Origin: Sinotaia quadrata
Taxonomy: Eukaryota > Mollusca > Gastropoda > Architaenioglossa > Viviparidae
Direction of reading: 5' to 3'
NCBI GenBank assembly: GCA_028829895.1
Contig: CM054184.1
Coordinates: 52,826,201-52,890,200 of the forward strand
DNA: 64,000 bases
Part shown: piece after piece, positions 1 to 64,000 of the stretch
Numbering within the stretch: position 1 is the stretch's first letter
How the letters are laid out: every line of letters starts with the position of its first letter
Notes under the pieces: generated by a model
Database searches by the model: none
What the model was told of the DNA's origin: nothing
Seen by the model: only the letters and a program-made list of their open reading frames with translations
Program-made: the position numbers and the translations under genes

Positions 1-366
1 ACAAAATTTTAAAGGCCTTAATTTTTCAGCTGATTTACTTCAAACAGGTTTATAGTATTTTAAGAAAAATATCCTTTCCAACCTTCTTTCACGGATGCAC
101 TGTTTCAAATTGAGATTTATTTAAAGTTTTCTTAATTATAAATGCTTAGAGAGGCCTTTCCTAATTTCGCAAAATTAAAATTCATAATACTTAGATTATG
201 AACTTGATAAATGACAGTTTGTAAAATATTAATTGGTTTTCTTCAAATATATCACTCTAGTCTTAATATTATTTCATATCGTTTTGTGAACATACTCTGG
301 TTTATGCGTTAATTTTGCCAATTAATTAATTTTGGTTTTTTTATTACTTCTACTTTTTGCTACTAG
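1..366 (+). other. Gene A intron 1, 3' part
   Basis: AT-rich non-coding sequence with no convincing open frame, ending in the acceptor TACTAG before exon 2. The homologous intron 1 of gene B is only 732 bp, so exon 1 of gene A may lie within a kilobase left of the window if the introns are of similar size. Confidence 0.6.
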
Positions 367-32266
<31,900 letters not shown>

Positions 32267-32350
32267 GCATGAAGAAAGTAGAGACATTCCGTAGTCTAGC
32301 CTTCTGAATTCACCAGTGTTGTATGATGGGAAATATCAGACATTATTTAA

Positions 32351-32356
32351 AATAAA
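32351..32356 (+). terminator. Polyadenylation signal of gene A
   Basis: AATAAA 84 bases after the stop codon of gene A, followed by T-rich sequence. It is the first canonical hexamer after the stop and a plausible cleavage signal. Confidence 0.7.
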
Positions 32357-32639
32357 GATTCAATTGTAATTCATAATATTACGATGATAAAGTTATTTGC
32401 ATTTTCTATGATTGAAAGTGTTATGATAAATTTACTTGTAATGTGTAACTTTAAGATACACAGAATGATGTAGAAAAATAGGTTGTTTTGACTGAAGTCG
32501 GCGAAGCTAGTTCAAGGGCAATATGTGCGAAGAGAAGTGTGTTGACATTGTTGTTTGAACACTTAGCCAGAGAGGAACTGGTACATGAGATTGAAATTCG
32601 ATTATGAGAAATTAGACTTAAACGGATTACTTTCACGTC

Positions 32640-33230
32640 TCGTGCACGACCTTAACTCGTTATATGGTTATTTAACCTTTAGATTTAATACTCGTATATG
32701 ACCATAACTCGTAATATTCTTATTTAACCTTCAGATTTGTATACTCGTGTATGACAATAACTCGTTATGTGCTTATTTAACCTTTAGAATTATATACTTG
32801 TATATGACAATAACTCGTTATGTGCTTATTTAACCTTTATAATTATATACTCGTATATGACAATAACTCGTTATGTGCTTATTTAACCTTTACATTTATA
32901 TACTCACGTGCGACCAGGACTCATGACATGGTTATTTAACCTTTAGATTTATATACTCGCGCATGACCAAAAAAATCATGTACTAATTAACTTTAGATAT
33001 ATATACTGTGAGTATGACCATGACTATGTTACGTGGTTAGTTAAACTTTAGATTTATATATTCGTGTATGATCAAGAATCAAGTACTTGTTTAACCTTTA
33101 GACATATACACTCGCGTATGAACTTGAATCTATCACGTGGTTACTTAACCTTTAGATATATATTCGTGTATGACTCTATTATGTAGTTATTTAACCTTTC
33201 GACATATACATGTGTATGACCAAGACTCTG
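32640..33230. repeat. ~50-bp degenerate minisatellite, gene A 3' flank
   Basis: Units with TTATTTAACCTTTAGATTTA, TATACTCGTATATGAC and AATAACTCGTTATGTG, about 12 copies, more degenerate to the right. Confidence 0.9.
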
Positions 33231-33487
33231 TTTCTTGATCAGATCACAATCATAATGATTCTGGTACTTCACTGTACTGGTGTACTTAGCATCTCTTGTC
33301 TTGGTACATCAATTAGGGGTGTCGCATACCCCCTAATACTTACACACACCTCAACAAACGTTCTTATGCTTTCCGGTCATGTGACTTAAAACCGGCAAAA
33401 GCATAGAGGGTAACCATAACCTTTAGACTTGAAGCTTGCAACTCGACACTCAAGACTTCAACTCAAGTACAAAAAGAAGGGAAAAAA

Positions 33488-33600
33488 GGCACTTGTTCCC
33501 TGTAACATATAGTCAGGGAGCAAGCCTAAGTTTCCCGTTTGTCACAATATAACTCCATTTTATCTGACACTCCATTCTCTAACATACACTTTGTGTAAAG
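33488..33600. repeat. Dispersed repeat family 2, copy 2
   Basis: CTTGTTCCCTGTAACATATA, GAGCAAGCCTAAG and AATATAACTCCATTTTATCT match 2505-2605 in order. Confidence 0.55.
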
Positions 33601-33734
33601 CGTTTGTAAGTTAAGGTAGATGCATGGATGTAGAAAATATCTTGTTTGGACTGAGGAATAGGGAAGCTATTTTAAGGTTATTCGCTCGACTACAAGTTGA
33701 TGTATTGCTGTTGTTGTTCGAGCCGCTGGCCATA

Positions 33735-33940
33735 GATGAGCCGGTATGTGTATTTGAAGTGTGGCCTTGATGAGCCGGTATGTGTATTTGAAATGTGGCC
33801 TTGATGAGCCGGTATGTGTATTTGAAGTGTGGCCTTGACGAGCCGGTATGTGTATTTGAAGTGTGGCCGTGATGAGCCGGTATGTGTATTTGAAGTGTGG
33901 CCATGATGAGCCGGTATGTGTATTTGAAATGTGGCCATGA
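33735..33940. repeat. 34-bp minisatellite, 6 copies
   Basis: Units of GATGAGCCGGTATGTGTATT then TGAAGTGTGGCC, with small variations. The reverse-strand open frames (His/Thr periodic) shift between units and are not taken as genes. Confidence 0.96.
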
Positions 33941-33989
33941 GAAACTACACTAAATGGGATTCCTTGTATGTCTCGTGTATGACTAAGAC

Positions 33990-34125
33990 TCGATTATGTG
34001 GCTAACCTTGAGACGTATGTAACCGTGAGCTAGCTTATGTGGCTAACTTTGAGACGTATGTAACCGTGAGCTAGCTTATGTGGCTAACTTTGAGACGTAT
34101 GTAACCGTGAACTCGCTTATGGATA
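33990..34125. repeat. ~46-bp repeat, 3 copies
   Basis: Units of TGGCTAACTTTGAGACGTAT and GTAACCGTGAGCTAGCTTATG. Confidence 0.92.
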
Positions 34126-34564
34126 GATGACATAAGTGCTAACATTTGGGTAGATGATGGCGTCGCCGCTATACTCTGGGGTGACTTTGTAATAATGAAT
34201 TATATCAAATTTGTGTAGTTAGTTATGATACAAGACATCTACAAGTGCTGGTGCAGAGTATGGGTCACTGGTTAGATATGTATATCTGCAACTGTTACGC
34301 CGATTTACTGGTACGTCGCCAATTTGGCTAGGCCCCCACTCAGATCTCGCTGAGAATCAATGTTTATGAATAAATATATATGACGATTATAAATAGACGA
34401 ACAGAGGACAAGACGTAATCATTAGATTATCACTTCGGACTATGAAAACAAACGATAGAAAGTATTTCACTAACAAATACGGTTAAAATAAATAATAACA
34501 AGAAATTTAAATAAAAGAAAAGTTAACAAGATTTAGAAAAATAAATTACGGATATTTATCGAGC

Positions 34565-34755
34565 ATAAATGCTATTTATGTTCTCTCTATGCAAAGACTT
34601 CACTAAAAATTAAAAGTAATACTCTTTAAAAATGCTATTTATGTTCTCTCTATGCAAAGACTTCACTAAAAATTAAAAGTAATACTCTTTAAAAATGCTA
34701 TTTATGTTCTCTCTATGCAAAGACTTCACTAAAAATTAAAAGTAATACTCATTAA
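34565..34755. repeat. ~62-bp minisatellite, 3 copies
   Basis: Units of AAATGCTATTTATGTTCTCT, CTATGCAAAGACTTCACTAA and AAATTAAAAGTAATACTC, nearly perfect. Confidence 0.95.
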
Positions 34756-35154
34756 AAATAAAATCGTGACCTCGAATGATGTGAAAATAAAGGTCAGTAA
34801 AAATACTAACACATAAAACATTAACAAATCAGAACATTATTATAAAGCAGTTACATTAGCATCTCTTCAAACCTGCCTTTAACAATATATTATTCATACT
34901 CAAAGTATGCAAGCAAATCGCATTTCAGAATCACCAATATAAAATCTCCGTCCTGAAAACCCTTTCATTCGAGAGCAATGAAATATAGAACAAGATGACT
35001 CAACAACATAAACAAGAGAGATCCCTACAACCAAAAGTAAGTCAAATAAAAAACCTTACATAGCAACAGAATAACTATATAACTCAATCTATTAAACTTT
35101 AAAAAACAAATCAGCCAAATATTCAAGTCGATTAGCAACCCATAGCATCATTCC

Positions 35155-35745
35155 AACAGCCAGAAACTCATTTTCAACAACTCCCACCAGCCATACAAAA
35201 ATAGACCAACATGCAATTTAAGTCACTTCAAAATAACAGATACATTACAAACCAGACCAACCTGTAAAAGCTACTTTGTCATTTCATGCCAATAAAAACC
35301 ATCGAAACAACCAATAATCAGCATTTCAACACCACATGCACACCAGCCTAACAATAAATGCAAACCAACACATACTAGTCCAAAGATCAGCCTAAATAAC
35401 CAGTACAATCCAGTCGAGAAACCGGTACGTGTCAGTTCAAAAAACAGTACAATCCAGTATAAACAGCCAGTGTAAGCCAGTCCAAAACCAGGTGTGATCT
35501 GCCCAACAACCAGTATAAACCAGCTTCCCAAGCAATACATCTAGTTCAACGGCACGATTGCAAGACACTCCAACAATCGATGCAAGTCGGTCGGTCGGTC
35601 AACACATTTCAGTCGGACACCAGTATAAACCAGCCCAACAAGTAGCACTTGTTAATCAACCCTTCAGCCCAGTAATGTATACGAACCAGTCACTTTGAAC
35701 AAAGCACACGAACCAATACATATCAGTCCAACAGTTCATCTACAG
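35155..35745. repeat. Degenerate CCAGTATAAACCAGTCCAA-type repeat
   Basis: Recurring ACCAGTATAAACCAGC/CCAATACA words without strict period; looks like an old eroded satellite. Confidence 0.65.
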
Positions 35746-36814
35746 TTTATACACTAACTAAGCAGCTCTTTAAAAAAAATAATAATTCGGAAGTGTGTGT
35801 ATTTGTTTGTTTGTATATGCTTGTTAATGTTAAGGAAATCGAGAACAATGGAGACATAAATGCCCTTATTTAAGTTGCTAAGCGCACGTCTGAAAAATAA
35901 AAGGACAAACCTTAATGTTAAATATACAATGCAGGGGCAATGGAAAATACCATTGGTACAATAAAGTTTTGGCTGTCTACATGAATGTCTCCCACCGCCA
36001 CCCCACATCAAAAGTTCAGAGAAGTTAATAACGCATTAAACCTATGGAACAACTTCCTTATCCACCCCTACCCCCAACATCACCCCGTACAAAGAGCAGG
36101 ATCGTATCACATAAAATGTAAAATATCTGAAAGCTTTCTGAGTAGAGCATGTGATTGACAGCAGTGTGTTTTATTCTTGCCAAATATGTGATTTAAGATG
36201 TTTAATAGTGTCTACTTTTTTTTATTTCATACCCTTTGACGAAATTTAAATTTGTTTCCTCCTTACGTCTTATGTTCATCTAGGACAGATCATTCACATT
36301 TAAAAGTCTTTTCAGGTTCTGCCATATTGCCAGTAACTTGTCAAGTTATGCGAACTGATGCAATTATTATTTTTAAAGTGCTTTTACGAGACTGCACAGT
36401 CAGTTTGCCGGACAACACAGTTAGTGAGTTGAGGCACTGGTTTGCTCTCATGACTAACACAGAAACAGGACTGTTGTAATCATTCTTTCCTGTCTGGGCG
36501 GGAGACACCATTGTCTACAAGCTTCTCGAGATTATCTCCCATGATCTATTGAGTGCTTCTACATTTAAGTGAGTATGAATTATTTTTCTAAATAGATATG
36601 AAATGACTTTATAAAGTATGTATAATTTATTTCTTTACCTAAATATATATAAATTAATCTCTGTTTTAATGCGTACGTATGACGTACTTTAGTATCTAAA
36701 TATAGCAAGTGTTCAAATATATTATTTACTAATTACAGAGTTAAGAAGTATTTTTATCTCACGTTTATTAAAATAAATATTTGCATTTGAACAAATGATG
36801 ACCTGAAGACTAAA

Positions 36815-36815
36815 C

Positions 36816-36895
<80 letters not shown>
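36815..36895. repeat. (CA)n microsatellite
   Basis: About 38 uninterrupted CA units. Confidence 0.97.
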
Positions 36896-36897
<2 letters not shown>

Positions 36898-37067
36898 TAC
36901 ACAAACAAAACAATTCTTTTCTATAAAAAAGAAATGAATACGTCGGCATCGAAATAATGGGCGACCTCCCCTACTAAATCTTTGTTCTACTGCCTAAAAT
37001 ACAAAGTAAACTTCTGAGTACTTTGTCCACTACATACATGAACTACAGAACACTTTGCTGTCTGCTT

Positions 37068-37250
37068 GAAGTGACCTTTAAACTACTGTATATTTTGTAG
37101 TCAGTAAGAAGTGACTTTTGAACTACTGTATATTTTGTAGTCAGTAAGAAGTGACTTTTGAACTACTGTATATTTTATAGTCAGTAAGAAGTGACTTTTG
37201 AACTACTGTATATTTTGTAGTCAGTAAGAAGTGACCTTTGAACTACTGAA
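37068..37250. repeat. ~45-bp minisatellite, 4 copies
   Basis: Units of GAAGTGACTTTTGAACTACT and GTATATTTTGTAGTCAGTAA. Confidence 0.94.
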
Positions 37251-37392
37251 TACTTTCTCTTCTTCTCTTGCGGTGAGATTATAATCATAAAACGCAAAGA
37301 AAGAAAACATTATTCGCAAATATTGTTACGTCATTTTCTAAAAATGATTAATAGTGTAGGTTAAAATATGAGTAAAATATGTTATAAACGCT

Positions 37393-37600
<208 letters not shown>

Positions 37601-37654
37601 TGGACTGACTATATTACAGATGTGTATGCCCATTTAAATTCATCACTATAATGA

Positions 37655-37960
37655 AGTACAATATAAATAATTAAAATGAATAACATACTGCTGAGTAAAC
37701 AAGTACAAACTAAATAATTAAAATGAATAACATACTGCTGAGTAAACAAGTACCAGTGTGAAGTACAAAATAAATAATTAAAATGAATAACATACTGCTG
37801 AGTAAACAAGTACAAACTAAATAATTAAAATGAATAACATACTGCTGAGTAAACAAGTACAAACTAAATAATTAAAATGAATAACATACTGCTGAGTAAA
37901 CAAGTACAAACTAAATAATTAAAATGAATAACATACTGCTGAGTAAACAAGTACCAATGT
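37655..37960. repeat. ~46-bp minisatellite, about 6 copies
   Basis: Units of AAATAATTAAAATGAATAAC, ATACTGCTGAGTAAACAAGT and ACAAACT; two units carry a CCAGTGTGAAG insert. Confidence 0.95.
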
Positions 37961-38125
37961 GACCACACAATATGTCCTGGTGTAAATGACAACAACCCGC
38001 TGGAATAATATTGTTTCTGTCTTAGCCACATCTAGGATATATAAAAGTGAACATTTAAAAAAATCCTTTACATTTTTACTTTGACTATGATGTCGACATT
38101 TTTTACTTCTCCCTCTATATTAGAC

Positions 38126-38201
38126 CACGTGATGCTAGGAATGCTGAAATAATTATTTCACTTCCTCTTTTATTTTACAATTTTAACATCGGTCACGTGA
38201 C
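38126..38201. promoter_or_regulatory. Two CACGTG E-box motifs upstream of gene B
   Basis: CACGTG at 38126-38131 and the perfect palindrome GTCACGTGAC at 38192-38201, 63 bases apart and about 2.2 kb before the gene B start codon. CACGTG is the core site of bHLH-zip factors such as MYC/MAX and USF. A role here is only a guess from position and spacing. Confidence 0.3.
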
Positions 38202-38278
38202 AAAAAGTTAATCTCTCCCCATTTGTAATAAGAGACGATAATGGATTGTCTTTCCTTCTCGTTCATGAAATGGTGACT

Positions 38279-38305
38279 CCCCCCCCCCCCAAAAAAAAAA
38301 AAAAA
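38279..38305. repeat. (C)10(A)15 homopolymer junction
   Basis: A run of about 11 C followed by about 15 A. The open frame running through it is not supported. Confidence 0.9.
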
Positions 38306-39235
38306 GAAAAACCCACAAAAAAACCAACTGTCAACACCGTCGATTTTGTTGTTTTCGTCTTACGGTCTGGTGCACAGGATCGGTTATGCAATGGCTATGT
38401 TCACATCAGACTGCCACCTGTCGTGAGTTTTCTCCTTCTTACCAACGGCCAACGTCTCATGTCGAAAACTAAATCCTTCCAGTATCCATCTACACTTATT
38501 TCACGGAGGATAATGGTAATAACTTTCAGACTGACTGGCTTTTACTCTGACATAACGTCGTGTCATGTTCCATTTAAAGGGAGACAATAAGATTCCGACT
38601 AAGGATGAGGAGTTATGCCTCATATATTATTAAGACATTTGCACTTTCGTTCATGTAGTTTTTTGTTATCCCTTTTGTTCATAGTGAATAAGGTCATACC
38701 ACACCTTGTATTTGTGGGATGTATTTTCGTGGCTTTAAAATGGACATAAATTTCCCCACCGAAGGATTCAACCACCGAGGGAGGGCAGTTGAGGGTGTGC
38801 TCCAAAGTTGTGCGACTTTTTTCACCAACTTCCACGGGCCCTTCAGCCCTCCACCTCGGGACGCAATGTGAGGCTGTGGGGTCCCACTAGAGCACTCCGG
38901 ATCAGAGAATGTCTTATGATAAAATGATCAACGCGGTGACGTAAAACTATTATCGACCCCCCCCCCTCTCGCCAACAGAAAAAAAGAGAATAAATTACGG
39001 GTAAATTCTAATAATTGTAAATTAAAAAAAATATATATGAGATGGCGTTGGAAGTAAATAATTGACATTTTGGAAAAGCTGAGTGGCTATGAGTTGTAGA
39101 CACTGGTTTCATGCAGAAATCTTTTGGATCACTGGTTTGAGACCTAATTCATTTAGTTTGATTAATCCGATAAGCCACACTCTCCTAAACTCGAATTTAT
39201 CCATCTCATCGATCATATTTTAAAGCACTTAGAAT

Positions 39236-40012
39236 TCAAATTGTGTAAAGTGTTAATAAAGTGTTTGTCAGAGACCACATTATAAAACACTTAAATTTCA
39301 AGAAGTTGAAAGTGTTAATAAAGTGTTTGTCAGTTTCAGAGACCACATTATAAAACACTTAAATTTCAAGAAGTTGAAAGTGTTAATAAAGTGTTTGTCA
39401 GTTTCAGAGACCACATTATAAAACACTTAAATTTCAGGAAGTTGAAAGTGTTAATAAAGTGTTTGTCAGTTTCAGAGACCACATTATAAAACACTTAAAT
39501 TTCAAGAAGTTGAAAGTGTTAATAAAGTGTTTGTCAGTTTCAGAGACCACATTGTAAAACACTTAAATTTCAAGAAGTTGAAAGTGTTAATAAAGTGTTT
39601 GTCAGTTTCAGAGACCACATTATAAAACACTTAAATTTCAAGAAGTTGAAAGTGTTAATAAAGTGTTTGTCAGTTTCAGAGACCACATTATAAAACACTT
39701 AAATTTCAAGAAGTTGAAAGTGTTAATAAAGTGTTTGTCAGTTTCAGAGACCACATTATAAAACATTTAATTTCAAGAAGTTGAAAGTGTTAATAAAGTG
39801 TTTGTCAGTTTCAGAGACCACATTATAAAACACTTAAATTTCAAGAAGTTGAAAGTGTTAATAAAGTGTTTGTCAGTTTCAGAGACCACATTATAAAACA
39901 CTTAAATTTCAAGAAGTTGAAAGTGTTAATAAAGTGTTTGTCAGTTTCAGAGACCACATTATAAAACACTTAAATTTCAAGAAGTTGAAAGTGTTAATAA
40001 AGACACTGTCAA
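39236..40012. repeat. ~68-bp minisatellite, about 11 copies, upstream of gene B
   Basis: Units of AAAACACTTAAATTTCAAGA, AGTTGAAAGTGTTAATAAAG, TGTTTGTCAGTTTCAGAGAC and CACATTATA. AACACTTAAATTTCAA and TTGAAAGTGTT are inverted, so each unit can fold into a hairpin. The array ends about 350 bp before the gene B start codon. Confidence 0.96.
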
Positions 40013-40340
40013 TCTCGGAGACCACGTTGTAATCTCTTAGTTTGCAAATCGTGGAAAGTACTAATGAAAAATTCATATAATTATAGACTATTACTGCTGA
40101 AACGACTGCATTTAACAAGAGACTATTCTTATTAAAACATCTTATAGTTGATGTAAAGTTTATTGGTTACTTTCACTTCAAAATTTAATTCATATTTTGT
40201 AATTCTAAATCAAACACACGACTAAAAAAAACAAAGAAATATATTGTATTTTATGTTTCATAACCATTAGTATGCTAATTTTAAAATATGATTAATCTAA
40301 TGTTGTCTTAATTAAAAATCGTATCCATTTCAATTGTCAG

Positions 40341-62930
<22,590 letters not shown>

Positions 62931-64000
62931 GTAAGTTGTCTCCATTGACTTAATAAAGTAATGAATTGTACATGAAAAACCAGATACTTCAAATTGCTTC
63001 TTTCGGGTGCAACGTTTGCAGTAGATATTTAAAAAAAAAAACTTAAGTGAAAATGCTGAAGGCTGGAACACTTGTCTAGGTAGTCTTAGCAAAGTGTTAA
63101 CGTCTTCATTTGGACATCTACGTAAAAGCAAAGCTTAGCTTGATGATTACAGACTTGTTATAAATGGATGAAATGTTTGCCAGTACTACAGTTTAAAATA
63201 CCAGTATATAAAGCAATGTACAAAATATCTGCCTAAACTACAGACAAAACTTTAAGGATTTAAAGTAAATATGAAAAGTTTGCCGGTACTACAGTTCAAA
63301 ATACCAGGATATAAAGCAATGTACAAAATGTCTGCCTACACTACAGACAAAACTTTAAGGATTTAAAGTAAATATGAAATGTCAGTCTAGTTTAACAATA
63401 TCAAGATTTAAAGTAATGTATAAAATATCTGCGTAGGATTATACATTTCAAAATCCTAGGATGTATATGCGATGAATAAAATGTCTGCCGAAACTACACA
63501 TAATAACTCAAAGAGTTAAAGTGTAAAATGTCTGCCTATACCATAGTTAATTCAAAGAGTTAAAGTGTAAAATGTCTGCCTATACTATAGTTAATTCAAA
63601 GAGTTAAAGTGTAAAATGTCTGCCTATACTATAGTTAATTCAAAGAGTTAAAGTGTAAAATGTCTGCCTATACTATAGTTAATTCAAAGAGTTAAAGTGT
63701 AAAATGTCTGCCTATACTATAGTTAATTCAAAGAGTTAAAGTGTAAAATGTCTGCCTATACTATAGTTAATTCAAAGAGTTAAAGTGTAAAATATCTGCC
63801 TATACTATAGTTAATTCAAAGAGTTAAAGTGTAAAATGTCTGCCTATACTATAGTTAATTCAAAGAGTTAAAGTGTAAAATGTCTGCCTATACTATAGTT
63901 AATTCAAAGAGTTAAAGTGTAAAATGTCTGCCTATACTATAGTTAATTCAAAGAGTTAAAGTGTAAAATGTCTGCCTATACTATAGTTAAAAATTCAAAG
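62931..64000 (+). other. Gene B intron 13, 5' part
   Basis: Unique to about 63150, then two ~120-bp copies with GCCAGTACTACAGTTTAAAA and CAAAACTTTAAGGATTTAAA, then the 44-bp array. The last coding exon is expected beyond 64000. Confidence 0.75.
63500..64000. repeat. 44-bp minisatellite, about 11 copies, running off the window
   Basis: Units of TTAATTCAAAGAGTTAAAGT, GTAAAATGTCTGCCTATACT and ATAG, nearly perfect. Gene A intron 13 has the same seed words (AATGTCTG..) as single copies near 31150. Confidence 0.97.

Noticed and set aside
33611..33938. Minus-strand frames with periodic HTSNTHTGSSRP
   Set aside because: Translation of a 34-bp minisatellite; the frame rotates between units, as expected for non-coding repeat.
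36252..36479. 75-codon open frame between the genes as a possible new gene
   Set aside because: No recognisable domain, no paralog in the window and no convincing splice or polyadenylation context.

Overview
The window looks like nuclear DNA from an invertebrate, most likely a mollusc and perhaps a gastropod. The evidence is AT-rich sequence, short exons in long introns with GT-AG borders, and very heavy loads of (TATC)n, (CA)n, (GA)n and 20-90 bp minisatellites. The phylum is an inference from composition and repeat style; no marker gene proves it. Roughly 3.7 kb (about 6%) is coding. No bacterial-style operon, CRISPR array or RNA gene was found.

The coding content is two paralogous genes of the M13 (neprilysin/endothelin-converting-enzyme) metallopeptidase family, head to tail on the + strand. 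Gene A (367-32266) lacks its first coding exon, which should lie left of the window; its exons 2-14 are present, ending in a stop codon and an AATAAA signal. Gene B (coding from 40363, with a probable exon start at 40341, to 62930) has exons 1-13; its last short exon should lie just right of the window. Corresponding exons have equal or nearly equal lengths and identical intron phases (0,0,0,0,2,0,0,0,1,0,0,0,2), so the pair arose by tandem duplication. Gene B would encode about 750 residues: a short cytoplasmic tail, one membrane anchor (about residues 29-50), then the M13 ectodomain, i.e. a type II membrane protein.

Both products appear to be pseudo-peptidases. The zinc motif HExxH reads KELVH in both. 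The third zinc ligand, the Glu of ENIAD, is Asp in A and Leu in B. The substrate-binding Asn of NAxY is His in A and Tyr in B. The cysteines that hold the M13 fold are kept and no exon is broken. The natural reading is a retained, catalytically dead M13 fold with a binding, decoy or scaffold role. A 124-bp stretch spanning the KELVH motif is 122/124 identical between the copies, including synonymous sites and the first intron bases, while the 5' half of the same exon is well diverged. This suggests gene conversion.

The rest is intron and intergenic DNA dominated by tandem repeats. Many arrays sit against exon borders and their units contain copies of the adjacent splice site plus a few exon bases (exon 6 acceptor in both genes, exon 10 acceptor in both and donor in B, exon 12 acceptor and donor). 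Other arrays carry consensus-like donors by the dozen (50930-51475, 41840-42490, 59553-59815). Homologous introns of A and B carry different arrays in the same relative places, so expansion happened in parallel after duplication.

Layout: 1-32266 gene A; 32267-40340 intergenic, with 3'-flank arrays, a possible promoter zone with two CACGTG motifs near 38.1-38.2 kb, and a 68-bp hairpin-prone array at 39.2-40.0 kb; 40341-64000 gene B. Three low-copy dispersed repeat families, a probable tRNA-derived SINE and one GC-rich island (49.0-49.5 kb) are the other items of note.
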